Notes: a model not told the origin generated them from the letters alone. Shown: positions 1 through 10,400, counted from the stretch's first letter. The stretch: 64,000 nt of DNA from Prochlorococcus sp. AG-409-D14 (GCA_003215895.1 QCJR01000003.1:1-64000); one strand, 5' to 3'. Made by a program: numbers and translations.

Positions 1-579
1 AATACTTCTGCTTCTTGGAGTTTTTTTTGCCCAATAAGGATTGTTCCAAGAAGGTAATGAGGATTAAAGAGATTAGAATTGAGCTTTATTGCTTTACGAG
101 CAGATAATTCTGCTTCTTGGATCTTTCCTAATTGAACATAACCATTAGCAAGGTTACCCCACGCAAGAGATAATTTAGGGTCAGATTGAGTCGCTTTGAT
201 TAATAAAGATAACGCTTCTTGTTTATTACCTATAGTAAGTTCAATGTTGCCAAGATTTGTTAAAGCTGGAGCATAAGATCTATTAATTTCTATCGCTTTT
301 TGATAATAGTGTTTAGCAGTTTTAGGATCCCCAATAGCTTGATATGTATTACCTAGATCTTTAATTACTTCATAATCATTGGGATTAATATTTAAAGCTT
401 TATTGAAATATAAACGAGCATCATCTATCTTTCTTGTTGCTAAGAAAGATTTTGCGATTAATTTTATAGATTCTATTGATTTAGTATCATTAGCTAATAT
501 TTGATTACAAGTATCAATTGTTTCTTGATATTTATTTTGTTGAAAGAGCAATTGAGCTTTTTCTATATCTGATTCCAAG
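1..579 (-). CDS. TPR repeat protein (3'-truncated by window edge, TTG start)
   Basis: Reverse-strand translation is open from TTG at 579 to the edge: LESDIEKAQLLFQQNKYQETIDTCNQILANDTKSIESIKL...NPNDYEVIKDLGNTYQAIGDPKTAKHYYQKAIEINRSYAPALTNLGNIELTIGNKQEAL, repeated TPR consensus. Confidence 0.85.
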
Positions 580-684
580 TTTATAACAATCTTAATAAAA
601 ATTTTTCATAGTTAGTATATCAGGCTTTATTTAAGTTCTTAGTGCTTGCGTGTGAAAAGTTATTCAATGCATAGAACCTAATTA

Positions 685-818
685 TTCAACAAAGGGAAGA
701 CAAAGTGACTTTTCCTGAATGCTCCTGACTACTTCTGAATGCCCTATTTCAATACAAAGGGAGTCATAGACAAAAAGAGAACTTTCGAGGCCTCCTGCAT
801 GCTTCTGACTGTTTCTAA
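685..818. repeat. Diverged ~65-70 bp direct duplication in the 3' flank of tRNA-Asn
   Basis: ttcaacaaaggga..gacaaa..gactttTCCTGAATGCTCCTGACTACTTCT (685-737) versus ttcaatacaaaggga..gacaaa..CTCCTGCATGCTTCTGACTGTTTCT (748-815). Confidence 0.6.
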
Positions 819-821
819 GAA

Positions 822-893
822 CTCCCCGGGCGGGATTCGAACCTGCGACCAATCGGTTAACAGCCGATCGCTCTACCGCTGAGCTACCGAGGA
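822..893 (-). tRNA. tRNA-Asn (anticodon GUU)
   Basis: Reverse complement TCCTCGGTAGCTCAGCGGTAGAGCGATCGGCTGTTAACCGATTGGTCGCAGGTTCGAATCCCGCCCGGGGAG folds as a cloverleaf with GTT anticodon and GGTTCGAATCC T-arm. Confidence 0.96.
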
Positions 894-922
894 TTACAAC
901 ACTAAGAACTTACCCTTGCCAG

Positions 923-1612
923 CTACCTAAGGGCAAGTGATTTTAATTCTTGGAACACTTTTGAACCAGAATTCCAACGACCAATACCTCCATTTTGAAG
1001 AATGGCTGCCCCATCACAAAAATATAATTCTTCCAAACGATGAGTAATCCATATTGCTGTAATTGGATCATTAGGAGAACTTGTCAATTTTTTCAAAACT
1101 TTCAACACTGAATTTTGACTTTGAGGATCCAATAGAGCTGTGGGTTCATCAAGTAAAAGTAAATTGGAATTGCTGACAATTGCTCCAGCAAGTGCTAACC
1201 GCTGCTTTTGGCCACCACTTAAAGTATGAATAGGTCTGTCCAACATTTCGCCTAAGTCAACTTTTTCAAGAGCAGATTGAACCACATTCAATAAACTTCT
1301 ATCAGGAATAGTTTTAGGAACGCTAAGCATTAACTCACTTTTACATGTTGGCATAAGCAGTTGGTGGTCTGGATTCTGATAAACCATTGATGGCCTAAGA
1401 GAACAGAAAATTTTTCCACTTTCAGGACGAATTGCTCCATTGATTAGGCGAAACAAAGTACTTTTGCCACTTCCATTTTCACCTACTAGCATCCACAAAC
1501 CAGGTTTTACAATTGAAAAAGAGCAGTGATCGATAACTTTGACTCCATTGGGCCAAGAAAAAGAAACTTGATCGAATTTCAAATAGCAAGACTCAGTTGG
1601 TTCCAAAATCAA
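923..1612 (-). CDS. ABC transporter ATP-binding protein (CbiO/ECF-like)
   Basis: Walker A GENGSGKST, signature LSGGQKQRLALAGAI, Walker B LLLLDEPTALLD. Confidence 0.88.
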   Translation of the reverse strand: MILEPTESCYLKFDQVSFSWPNGVKVIDHCSFSIVKPGLWMLVGENGSGKSTLFRLINGAIRPESGKIFCSLRPSMVYQNPDHQLLMPTCKSELMLSVPKTIPDRSLLNVVQSALEKVDLGEMLDRPIHTLSGGQKQRLALAGAIVSNSNLLLLDEPTALLDPQSQNSVLKVLKKLTSSPNDPITAIWITHRLEELYFCDGAAILQNGGIGRWNSGSKVFQELKSLALR

Positions 1613-1629
1613 ATCACTCCTATTGTTAC

Positions 1630-1896
1630 TTAATCCTGCAGCGAGAATCCTGGTCGTTTACTAGTGCTACTACTTGTTTTTTCATAAATCTGAACTGCTG
1701 TAATTTCACTAACAAGAACACTTATTCTTTTATCTGCCACTTTTTCACAAGTCAATTCTAGAAGCCTTTGGTTCCCCCCTTGAATTGAATCTCTTACTTC
1801 AGAGTAAAGCCTTTGAGCATCTTCATGCTTTTTTCTCTGCACTACCAAAGGGATGGGACTTAATTTAATTGTAAGTTCGATGCAATACACTTTCAA
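1630..1896 (-). CDS. UPF0367 family cyanobacterial protein
   Basis: CIELTIKLSPIPLVVQRK...LLELTCEKVADKRISVLVSEITAVQIYEK matches the remembered UPF0367 consensus. Confidence 0.8.
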   Translation of the reverse strand: MKVYCIELTIKLSPIPLVVQRKKHEDAQRLYSEVRDSIQGGNQRLLELTCEKVADKRISVLVSEITAVQIYEKTSSSTSKRPGFSLQD

Positions 1897-1971
1897 AAAA
1901 TTCTAATAACTAAAATATTCTTACAAATGAAAGCGGAAGAAGTGAAAAATATGTTAATAATAATATTTTAT

Positions 1972-3543
1972 TTAATCATTACATGTATAAAGATCCCAAT
2001 CATTTGTTTTCTTAATTGATTTGCATTTAGTTTGATTTTTTTCTTCAAAACTTTTTATTTGTTTTCGTGCATACCAATTTAAACTTGGTCTTTCAAAGCT
2101 ATTTTTAATATAAATTTCTTGATCTGGAAAGTTAGATATAAATTCAGCTACAGGTCTTACATCCCAATTCTCATTGATCTCCCATATCCAAAGTTTAGAA
2201 CTCACAAAGAAGAATAAACCAATTATGCTTCCAAAAATCAATCCAATAAAACCAACCTTTCTAATATTCTTTCTTGAATTAGATAATAATAATCCCCCAA
2301 AAAACCAAGCCAAAGTTATAGAAAAAATTACATTAAAATAACCTTCTCCGAAGTTGAGAATTTTTAGTTTAACCAATAAAGAAAAAACAAATGCAGACAA
2401 TCCAATGCAAGATAAAAAATTAGGGATTTTTCTTAATAGTTTTCTAGCAAAAATATAATCATTCTCTTTTCTTTGAATTAACCAAGAAACTGGTGGGCCA
2501 CAAACTAAAGCAAAAGGCAACCAAAATGGATGAATATACCAGGGAAGATGCATTTTTAAAGGTAAAATACTTCCTGCAATAATTATTTGAGTACTAAAAG
2601 CCCAAATCCCCCAACGAGTATTTAGACTAGAGCTTGCCCACAACAGACCAATTGGCCATACAAGTATCCAAGGCCACCCACCTTCAAATATTTCAATTAT
2701 TGGCACCAGAACTCCTAAATCACTACCTGAGCCTTTTTCAAATAAAACCCTTCCTGCCCCATCACCCCACCACATCCAAAAAGCACCTTTCCCATAAGAA
2801 AGCAGGTTCCAAAAGTGCCAAGAAAACCCAGGGATTAATCCATAAAGAAACCATGTCCATGAAAGATTATTTAAATATTTTTTTGATTTTGATTCCCAAA
2901 TCAAAGGAAATAAAGATGCACATAATGCGGGTATAACTACAGGGGGTTTAAGTAAAAGCATGAAACTACATGCAAAACCAGCTCCTAAAAAATTTAATTT
3001 AGTAGACCTATAGTTTTTTATAGATGATAAACAAAACCATAAAAATGCGATAGCACTAAGCTGTGTTCCATCCAACATTGCCATTCGGCCATATCTAATT
3101 ATTGGTAATAAAGTCAATAAAATTACTGATGTAGTAATACAAGCTATTCGGTCTTTAGGTCGTAAATTCCATTGAATCAAACCACCCAATGGAACAACAA
3201 AAGTAGAAAAAAGTGCTGGAAAAAATCTTATACAAAACTCCGATGGTAATAAATTAATATTATTTTGAAATTTTTGACTAATTCCAATAGCAAAAGATAT
3301 TATCCAATGAAGTCCTGGCGGCTTATTCAAATATGGCTTGTCCCAAATAGAGGGGAGAAATCGCTCTAATCCACTTTTTTGATTCAATTCCAACGCAACT
3401 CGAGCAACTGTTGCTTCATCAAAATCTCTTAAAGGTAAATTCCCAAGAGATGCAAATGCAATTCCACAAGCTATGGTCCAAAAAAGAAAAATCCACAGAA
3501 ATGGAGGCTTATAGTTTTGGGAAACGTTCTCAGTCAACACCAA
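1972..3543 (-). CDS. GT39/ArnT-like membrane glycosyltransferase
   Basis: Multi-TM 523 aa; N-terminal LRDFDEATVARVALEL...KPYLNKPPGLHW motif of PMT/ArnT-type transferases. Confidence 0.8.
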   Translation of the reverse strand: MVLTENVSQNYKPPFLWIFLFWTIACGIAFASLGNLPLRDFDEATVARVALELNQKSGLERFLPSIWDKPYLNKPPGLHWIISFAIGISQKFQNNINLLPSEFCIRFFPALFSTFVVPLGGLIQWNLRPKDRIACITTSVILLTLLPIIRYGRMAMLDGTQLSAIAFLWFCLSSIKNYRSTKLNFLGAGFACSFMLLLKPPVVIPALCASLFPLIWESKSKKYLNNLSWTWFLYGLIPGFSWHFWNLLSYGKGAFWMWWGDGAGRVLFEKGSGSDLGVLVPIIEIFEGGWPWILVWPIGLLWASSSLNTRWGIWAFSTQIIIAGSILPLKMHLPWYIHPFWLPFALVCGPPVSWLIQRKENDYIFARKLLRKIPNFLSCIGLSAFVFSLLVKLKILNFGEGYFNVIFSITLAWFFGGLLLSNSRKNIRKVGFIGLIFGSIIGLFFFVSSKLWIWEINENWDVRPVAEFISNFPDQEIYIKNSFERPSLNWYARKQIKSFEEKNQTKCKSIKKTNDWDLYTCND

Positions 3544-3677
3544 AAAATTATTCCATCTATTTATATCTCTAAAAGGTCAATAAAGCTTTTGAATAAAAAA
3601 TATTCAAGCATTATTAAAGAAGAGTTGAATTATTAAATAATTTCTTTCAAAGCTGATTCCAGTTTTTTTATAAAATC

Positions 3678-4646
3678 ATGCCAATTGCTAACGACATAAC
3701 TTCTCTAGTTGGCCAAACACCTTTGGTCAAACTAAATCGATTACCTCATGAATTTAATTGTAAGGCTGAAATAATTGCCAAATTAGAAAGTTTCAACCCC
3801 ACAGCATCTGTAAAGGACCGCATAGCTGGAGCGATGGTGAAATCAGCTGAAAAAGAGCAAACTATTAAGCCTGGGAAAACTGTTCTTATTGAGCCCACCA
3901 GCGGTAATACAGGTATTGCATTGGCAATGGTAGCTGCAGCAAAAGGATACCGACTAATCCTTACAATGCCTGACACAATGAGTACTGAACGACGCTCAAT
4001 GTTAAGAGCATTTGGAGCAGAGCTTCAACTAACTCCTGGCAAAGAAGGAATCCAAGGCGCAATTGATTTAGCTAAAGAATTGGTAGCTTCCATACCTGAT
4101 GCATATTTGCTGCAGCAATTCGATAACTTATCTAATCCTGAAATTCATGAAAAAACTACAGCTGAGGAAATATGGGAAGATTGCGAAGGCAAACTTGATG
4201 CATTAATTGCTGGAGTAGGAACAGGAGGAACAATCACAGGTTGTGCCAGGTTTTTAAAACAAAAAAATCCAAAAATCAAGGTTTTTGCAGTAGAGCCTTC
4301 ATCAAGCCCTGTTCTTTCAGGAGGGAATCCTGGATCTCATGCTATACAAGGCATTGGTGCTGGTTTCATTCCTAATGTATTAGATATGAATCAAATTGAT
4401 GAAATCATACAAATCAATGATAATGAAGCAATGGACATTGGAAGAAGGCTTGCTAAAGAAGAGGGACTGTTAAGTGGTGTTAGCAGTGGCGCTGCAGTAG
4501 CGGCTGCTTTAAAAGTAGGAAATCAACCTGAGTTTGCGAATAGGCGATTGGTTGTCATCCTGCCTAGTTTTGGGGAAAGATATCTCTCAACAACTATGTT
4601 TACTTCCATCCCCGCAAACCCAGTAAAAGGGAATGAATACCTCTAA
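3678..4646 (+). CDS. cysK: Cysteine synthase A
   Basis: NFNPTASVKDRIA-like ESFNPTASVKDR, EPTSGNTGIALA, GVGTGGTITG. Confidence 0.95.
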   Translation: MPIANDITSLVGQTPLVKLNRLPHEFNCKAEIIAKLESFNPTASVKDRIAGAMVKSAEKEQTIKPGKTVLIEPTSGNTGIALAMVAAAKGYRLILTMPDTMSTERRSMLRAFGAELQLTPGKEGIQGAIDLAKELVASIPDAYLLQQFDNLSNPEIHEKTTAEEIWEDCEGKLDALIAGVGTGGTITGCARFLKQKNPKIKVFAVEPSSSPVLSGGNPGSHAIQGIGAGFIPNVLDMNQIDEIIQINDNEAMDIGRRLAKEEGLLSGVSSGAAVAAALKVGNQPEFANRRLVVILPSFGERYLSTTMFTSIPANPVKGNEYL

Positions 4647-4667
4647 AAAATAAAGAATCATTCAACA

Positions 4668-5321
4668 ATGAGAAAAGACCCATATCAAATATTGAAAGTT
4701 CATCCCAACGCAAAACTAGAAGAGATTAAAAAAGCATATAGAGAACTTGTAAAAATACATCACCCAGACAAAGGAGGAGATTCAGCAGCAATGCTAGAGG
4801 TAAACTCAGCATGGGAAATATTAAAGAAAAAACATAAAGATCATAAATTAAATAAAGTTAATAACTCAAAAGTTTATAACCAGAATGAATACAAAAGAGA
4901 AACTAATAATTACTCCAAATCTGAAGATATAAAAAAATGGTTTCACAATATATACCTCCCCATTGATAAATTATTAGGACAAATAATTAATCCTCTAGGC
5001 TCGAAAATAAAAGATTTATCAGCTGATCCTTATGATCAAATACTAATGGATTCTTTCTGCCTATATCTTGAGGAAAGTAAAAAGAAAATAACTAAAATTA
5101 AAAAAATTTATACATCTTTTGCAAGTCCTTCAATGATAAGGGATTTCAGCTTAGATCTCTATCATTGCTTATCACATGTTGAGGATGGCATTAATGAATT
5201 AGAACGTTATACAATGGGTTATGTAGACAATTACCTTCATGATGGAAAAGCAATGATTGCTATTGCCAAGAAAAAAAGAAAATTTTTACAAAGCCATAAA
5301 AAAGAATGGCTTATCTTATAG
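4668..5321 (+). CDS. J-domain (DnaJ-like) protein
   Basis: DPYQILKVHPNAKLEEIKKAYRELVKIHHPDKGGD J domain with HPD motif; C-terminus unassigned. Confidence 0.85.
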   Translation: MRKDPYQILKVHPNAKLEEIKKAYRELVKIHHPDKGGDSAAMLEVNSAWEILKKKHKDHKLNKVNNSKVYNQNEYKRETNNYSKSEDIKKWFHNIYLPIDKLLGQIINPLGSKIKDLSADPYDQILMDSFCLYLEESKKKITKIKKIYTSFASPSMIRDFSLDLYHCLSHVEDGINELERYTMGYVDNYLHDGKAMIAIAKKKRKFLQSHKKEWLIL

Positions 5322-5341
5322 TTTCAATCTTTATTTATTTA

Positions 5342-5605
5342 TTAATATGAGATTATATGATCACAATTTATCCAAACATCAGGGACTGGCCTTCTCCACC
5401 TAACTTGACAATAATCGCCGTTAATCAACAATACTTCTCCAGGCCCTTGAAAAATATATTCAGGTAAATTAGTGTCACTTGCTTGAGATTCTAAGCTGTT
5501 CAAATATTTTTCACGATCAACTTTTACAAGATCTCCTTTTCTGAATTTCTTTTTTATCTTTGGAGGTGATTGTGAATCATCTACTTTTCCGGTTTGTTCA
5601 GACAT
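5342..5605 (-). CDS. ndhO: NAD(P)H-quinone oxidoreductase subunit O
   Basis: KKFRKGDLVKVDREKYLNSLESQASDTNLPEYIFQGPGEVLLINGDYCQVRW. Confidence 0.85.
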   Translation of the reverse strand: MSEQTGKVDDSQSPPKIKKKFRKGDLVKVDREKYLNSLESQASDTNLPEYIFQGPGEVLLINGDYCQVRWRRPVPDVWINCDHIISY

Positions 5606-5734
5606 TTTAAATAATTAATAAAAAAGACTAATGACTTAATTCAAATATTCAAATGAAGAATAGCAGTTAAAACAAAATGGTAGAAACCATGTCATTAATT
5701 AATTGCAAATTCCATAACGCAAATATTCTTGAGC

Positions 5735-5777
5735 GATCAACACCATAAGTTGATCAAAAGCCCACTAAGCTGATCAA
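5735..5777. promoter_or_regulatory. Three closely spaced GATCAA elements upstream of the epimerase gene
   Basis: GATCAA at 5735, 5752 and 5772; the last two sit in similar contexts cacCATAAGTTGATCAAA / cccACTAAGCTGATCAAA. Confidence 0.35.
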
Positions 5778-5794
5778 ATCTGATTAGAGAAATC

Positions 5795-6724
5795 GTGAAA
5801 TTACTACTTACTGGATGCTCTGGTTTTATCGGAAGAGAATTAATTCCTTTGCTAATCAAAGAAGGTCATAGCCTCATAGTGATATCTAGACAATCCAAAG
5901 AGAAACTAAAAGCCATCGCTAATGACCAAAGCATCAATTTCATACAAATGAATCCAGCAGAGTCATCGTCTTGGGATAAAGAAGAAATTCAAAACTCTCT
6001 TAAAAGCTGCGAAGGTGTTATCAATCTTGCTGGGGAGCCTATTGCTGAAAAAAGATGGACAACTGATCACTGTAAAGAAATCATAAATAGTCGCATAGAG
6101 ACGACAAATAATCTGATTAAAAACCTAAGGAATCTAAGAAAACCACCAAAAGTTCTTATTAATGCATCGGCAATTGGTTTTTATGGCTCACATCCTCAAA
6201 CTGAATTCACTGAAGAAAATATGCAGGGTGATGATTTTCTAGCAAATTTGTGCAAAGAATGGGAATCTAGTGCAAAAAACAAACCAAGAGCGACTCGACT
6301 TTTAATTGTAAGAATTGGCATCGTATTAGCTAAAGATGGGGGAGCACTTGGAAAAATGCTTCCCATTTTTAGAGCTGGTCTTGGAGGCCCAATAGGAGAT
6401 GGAAAACAATGGATGAGCTGGATCCACAGAACAGATCTTTGTAATCTTATTAACGAAAGTGTGAAAAATTCCTCTTGGTCAGGTGTCGTCAATGGGGTTG
6501 CACCAAATCCTGTACGAATGAATGAGTTTTCTAACTTACTTGGTAAATCACTTGGCAGACCAAGTCTTCTCGCAGTTCCTGGGCCAATATTGAAGTTAAT
6601 TTTAGGAGATGGAGCTCGTGTAGTTTTAGAAGGACAAAATGTACAACCTCAAAGATTGAATAAACTCAAATTTAAATTCAGTTTCCCCTCAATTAATGAA
6701 GCTTTTAAAGCAATATTAACTTAA
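5795..6724 (+). CDS. TIGR01777-family NAD-dependent epimerase
   Basis: MKLLLTGCSGFIGRELIPLL, INLAGEPIAEKRWT, NASAIGFYG, MSWIHRTDL. Confidence 0.9.
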   Translation: MKLLLTGCSGFIGRELIPLLIKEGHSLIVISRQSKEKLKAIANDQSINFIQMNPAESSSWDKEEIQNSLKSCEGVINLAGEPIAEKRWTTDHCKEIINSRIETTNNLIKNLRNLRKPPKVLINASAIGFYGSHPQTEFTEENMQGDDFLANLCKEWESSAKNKPRATRLLIVRIGIVLAKDGGALGKMLPIFRAGLGGPIGDGKQWMSWIHRTDLCNLINESVKNSSWSGVVNGVAPNPVRMNEFSNLLGKSLGRPSLLAVPGPILKLILGDGARVVLEGQNVQPQRLNKLKFKFSFPSINEAFKAILT

Positions 6725-6750
6725 AAATTTCTAGGAAATCTAATCATAAA

Positions 6751-7170
6751 TCAAAGATCTAACCAATTTTTTATTTTAAGTAAAGTTTTCCAATGAGGTT
6801 TACGAGAAAGACCATCTTCAAAGGATTCTTTTAATTCTTTTTCTAATTCAGGAAGAACTAACATAGCTCTTTTAACATAATCAATATGATCTCTAACTCC
6901 TTTAGAGTTAGTTTCTAATAATGCAAGACTCAAATTTATCCTTGATTGTGGATCTTGACCGTTAAGTTTCACTGCATACCGAGCAGAGCGCAAGGCTTCA
7001 TGAGGCGAATCACATAACAATTGCAACCAAGACAAGCATGTCCATGCAGCAGCATTATTTGGGGTAGTAGAAGCTATTTTCTTAAAATCTTCAATCAATT
7101 CATCTGCTGGCAACCCAGCTTTATAGCGATTTAGGGCATCTTCAAAAAGACTTTCCTCTGGTTGATCCAT
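6751..7170 (-). CDS. TPR-like conserved protein
   Basis: Internal Met (MDQPEESLF) is the likely start because the longer ORF (to 7230) overlaps the upstream hesB/iscA-family gene; TPR-like AAAWTCLSWLQLLCDSPHEALRSARYAVKLNGQDPQSRINLSLALLE. Confidence 0.75.
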   Translation of the reverse strand: MDQPEESLFEDALNRYKAGLPADELIEDFKKIASTTPNNAAAWTCLSWLQLLCDSPHEALRSARYAVKLNGQDPQSRINLSLALLETNSKGVRDHIDYVKRAMLVLPELEKELKESFEDGLSRKPHWKTLLKIKNWLDL

Positions 7171-7199
7171 TGTTAATTTAAAAACTCTTTTAGTTAAAG

Positions 7200-7589
7200 T
7201 TAAACTGCGAAAGAACTTCCACAGCCACAAGTTTGTGATGCATTGGGATTAGTAAAGTTAAAACCACCACCAATTAAATCTGTACTGAAATCTAATTGCA
7301 TTCCATATATATATAAAAGACTCTTTGGATCACAAATCACTTTAAACGAACTGCCACCAACTGAATATTCATAGACTTCATCATCTTTTTGAATATCATC
7401 AGTAGATACAAAGTCCATGGTGTAACTCATACCACTGCAACCTCCTGAACGTACTCCTACTCTTAATAATTTTCCTGAGCCTTGTTCTTTACAAAGCCTG
7501 GACAACTGATCCAATGCAGTAGTTGTAATGAGTACTCCCTTACCACCTTGAGCTTTATGAGTTTTGGGCGGTGCCTTTGATTCACTCAT
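7200..7589 (-). CDS. HesB/IscA/ErpA family iron-sulfur assembly protein
   Basis: LLRVGVRSGGCSGMSYTMDF ... GGGFNFTNPNASQTCGCGSSF with three conserved Cys. Confidence 0.93.
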   Translation of the reverse strand: MSESKAPPKTHKAQGGKGVLITTTALDQLSRLCKEQGSGKLLRVGVRSGGCSGMSYTMDFVSTDDIQKDDEVYEYSVGGSSFKVICDPKSLLYIYGMQLDFSTDLIGGGFNFTNPNASQTCGCGSSFAV

Positions 7590-7695
7590 TGTTTTTTTTC
7601 AAACATTAATAACACTCTATTAATCATATTCGATTTTAAAAGTGCCAAAAAAGAGTTTTTGTTCATAGAGTTAGTGTATCCATCTAATTAAACGA

Positions 7696-9156
7696 GTGAA
7701 AATCGCAATAATAGGTGCAGGTTTAGCAGGATTGACTGCTGCAGTTGACCTTGTTGATGAAGGACATGAGGTCGACCTATATGAGGCAAAACCATTTATG
7801 GGAGGAAAAGTTGGGAGCTGGGAAGATTCCGATGGAAATCATATAGAGATGGGTCTGCATGTGTTCTTTTTCAACTATGCCAATCTTTTTGCATTAATGA
7901 GAAAAGTAGGGGCATTTGAAAATCTTTTACCAAAAGACCATACTCACCTTTTTGTTAACAAGGGAGGTGACATTAAGTCACTTGATTTTCGATTTTTTGC
8001 AGGAGCTCCTTTTAACGGCTTAAAAGCCTTCTTCACTACACCTCAATTAAATTGGATTGACAAGCTAAGGAATGCACTTGCCCTTGGAACAAGTCCGATA
8101 GTCAGAGGGCTTATTGACTACGAAGGTGCGATGAAAACAATACGATCACTAGATTCTATAAGCTTTCAAAAATGGTTTCTTAACCATGGAGGAAGCCTAA
8201 ATAGTATCGAAAGGATGTGGAATCCTATTGCATACGCACTGGGATTCATTGATTGCGAAGCAATTTCTGCAAGATGCATGCTTACTATCTTCATGATGTT
8301 TGCTTCGAAAACAGAGGCATCTAAGCTCAACCTATTGAAAGGGTCACCCCACAAATGGCTCACTAAACCAATACTCGATTACATTGAACAAAGAGGAGGA
8401 AGGCTTCACTTAGAAAATATTGTTAAAGAAATTCATTCAGAAGATTCCAACCAACCATCCGTGACTGGATTAACTCTTCAAACACCAGAAGGTGAACAAA
8501 AAATTGAAGCAGACAAATATTTAGCTGCTTGCGATGTATCTGGGATTAAAAGAATAATTCCTAGATCATGGAGACGTTTTAAAGAGTTTGACTCACTTTT
8601 CAAGCTTGATGCTGTACCAGTCGCGACAGTGCAACTTAGGTACGATGGGTGGGTAACCGAGATCAATAATGAAAAAGCTCAAACAAATCTAAAAAGTCCA
8701 TCTGGTTTAGACAATTTGTTATACACAGCCGATGCTGATTTTAGTTGTTTTGCAGATTTAGCTTTATCAAGCCCAGAAGACTATAAAAAAGATGGTCAGG
8801 GCTCACTACTTCAATGTGTGTTAACACCTGGAGATCCTTGGATTACCAAATCGTCAGATGAAATTGTAAAACATACTGATCTACAAGTAAGGACACTTTT
8901 CCCTTCTTCAAGAGGCTTGAAGCTTTTATGGAGCAATGTGGTCAAAGTTTCTCATTCTCTTTACAGGGAGGCTCCTGGAATGGAGCCATATAGACCAAAT
9001 CAAAAAACCTCTTTTAGTAATTTCTTCTTGGCAGGCAGTTACACAAAACAGGATTACATTGACTCTATGGAAGGAGCAACAATGAGCGGTCATCTTGCTG
9101 CTTCAGCAATGCTCTCAAAGTCTGTTTCACTAGCAAAAAATTCTTCGGTTGCTTAA
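7696..9156 (+). CDS. zds: Zeta-carotene desaturase
   Basis: [42 protein letters not shown]...[17 protein letters not shown], typical length (486 aa); GTG start. Confidence 0.92.
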   Translation: MKIAIIGAGLAGLTAAVDLVDEGHEVDLYEAKPFMGGKVGSWEDSDGNHIEMGLHVFFFNYANLFALMRKVGAFENLLPKDHTHLFVNKGGDIKSLDFRFFAGAPFNGLKAFFTTPQLNWIDKLRNALALGTSPIVRGLIDYEGAMKTIRSLDSISFQKWFLNHGGSLNSIERMWNPIAYALGFIDCEAISARCMLTIFMMFASKTEASKLNLLKGSPHKWLTKPILDYIEQRGGRLHLENIVKEIHSEDSNQPSVTGLTLQTPEGEQKIEADKYLAACDVSGIKRIIPRSWRRFKEFDSLFKLDAVPVATVQLRYDGWVTEINNEKAQTNLKSPSGLDNLLYTADADFSCFADLALSSPEDYKKDGQGSLLQCVLTPGDPWITKSSDEIVKHTDLQVRTLFPSSRGLKLLWSNVVKVSHSLYREAPGMEPYRPNQKTSFSNFFLAGSYTKQDYIDSMEGATMSGHLAASAMLSKSVSLAKNSSVA

Positions 9157-9159
9157 GAA

Positions 9160-9612
9160 ATGGGAAAGTGGCTTGATCACACAGTGATAAGTGAAATTCA
9201 TGCTCCAGTTGAACTTGTCTGGAAGTTTTGGAGTGATTTAGATTCGATGCCTTTGTGGATGACTTGGATTGAATCGGTTAAGACAGTCGATGAAAAAACC
9301 TCGACACTTCCTGATTTAACAGAGTGGACACTTGCAGCTAATGGCTTTCGTTTTAAATGGAAAGCTCAAATCACCGAAAGAGTAGAAGCAGAGAAATTGG
9401 AATGGAAGTCAGTTGGTGGTTTACCTACCAAAGGTTCAGTACGCTTTTACAATGAAGAGAGCACTAAAACTGTGGTTAAATTAAAAATATCTTATGAATT
9501 ACCTCAAGTTTTAGCAAATCTAATGAAAGCAAATATTCTTGGAGGAATGGTCACAAAAGAATTACAAAAAAATCTTGATGGTTTTAAAGATCTTGTCGAA
9601 AAATCTGCATAA
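9160..9612 (+). CDS. SRPBCC/polyketide cyclase family protein
   Basis: TVISEIHAPVELVWKFWSDLDSMPLWMTWIESV START-like beginning. Confidence 0.8.
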   Translation: MGKWLDHTVISEIHAPVELVWKFWSDLDSMPLWMTWIESVKTVDEKTSTLPDLTEWTLAANGFRFKWKAQITERVEAEKLEWKSVGGLPTKGSVRFYNEESTKTVVKLKISYELPQVLANLMKANILGGMVTKELQKNLDGFKDLVEKSA

Positions 9613-9614
9613 AT

Positions 9615-10400
9615 TTAATTAAATTGTAATTCCAAACATGCTTTTAATAATCCATCTAGATCATGTGGTGAAGCCTCTTTATCAGGTTTTCTAATAAGGT
9701 TTTTACAGCTAATAGTTGTTTGGGGTCCAATCGAAACAAGTTTAATCCTTTCGATTAATGTCAACCAATTTTCACCAAAGTATTTTTTTAATAAGGTGAC
9801 AGTATTTTTTACTGTTTTACCACTAGTAAAAGCAATAATATCTATTTCCCTACTATTCAAAGCCTCTACAGTCTTTTGAGGAATATCTTTAGGACAAGAA
9901 GATTCGTAAGCAGCTACTTCAGTAACCTCTGCTCCTTTTAATTTAAAAGAGTCAGATAATATTGATCTACCTCCAGTTTGTACTCTCGGAATGAATAGTT
10001 TTAAACCTTTGTGATTCTGAGGGAAATATTCAACCAAGCTATCTGCAACAAAACTAGGAGGAACAAAACTAATCTTTGCATCAATATCTGATAAGAAAGA
10101 AGCTGTTTTTCTACCGACAGCAGCAATTTGAATAGTCTTGGAAATTTTCGATAAAGATAATCCTATTTCGTTCAGTCTATCTTCAACATTTCTAACACCA
10201 TTTGCGCTAGAAAAAATGATCCAGTCAAAGGTAGCAATTTCCTTTAAGGCATCATCTAAAGGAGCCCAGTCATCTGGAGGTCCAATCACTAATGAAGGAA
10301 GATCGAATACCTCAGCTCCATTTTCTCGAAAGATCTTACGAGCCTCTGAAGTCTGTTCTTGGGCACGAGTAATAATTATCTTCTTGTCGGTTAAAGCCAT
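9615..10400 (-). CDS. hemD: Uroporphyrinogen-III synthase
   Basis: KKIIITRAQEQTSEARKIFRENGAEVFDLP ... DWIIFSSANGVRNV ... IDIIAFTSGKTVKN ... LVSIGPQTT. Confidence 0.9.
   Translation of the reverse strand: MALTDKKIIITRAQEQTSEARKIFRENGAEVFDLPSLVIGPPDDWAPLDDALKEIATFDWIIFSSANGVRNVEDRLNEIGLSLSKISKTIQIAAVGRKTASFLSDIDAKISFVPPSFVADSLVEYFPQNHKGLKLFIPRVQTGGRSILSDSFKLKGAEVTEVAAYESSCPKDIPQKTVEALNSREIDIIAFTSGKTVKNTVTLLKKYFGENWLTLIERIKLVSIGPQTTISCKNLIRKPDKEASPHDLDGLLKACLELQFN

Noticed and set aside
600-900. Active tRNA-borne mobile element (integrated island) at tRNA-Asn
   Set aside because: A direct repeat is present beside the tRNA, but no integrase, att-bounded cargo or phage genes are seen; the right flank is ordinary core genes.
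2634-2936. 100-aa plus-strand ORF
   Set aside because: Antisense to the well-supported GT39 membrane protein; composition typical of an out-of-phase shadow ORF.
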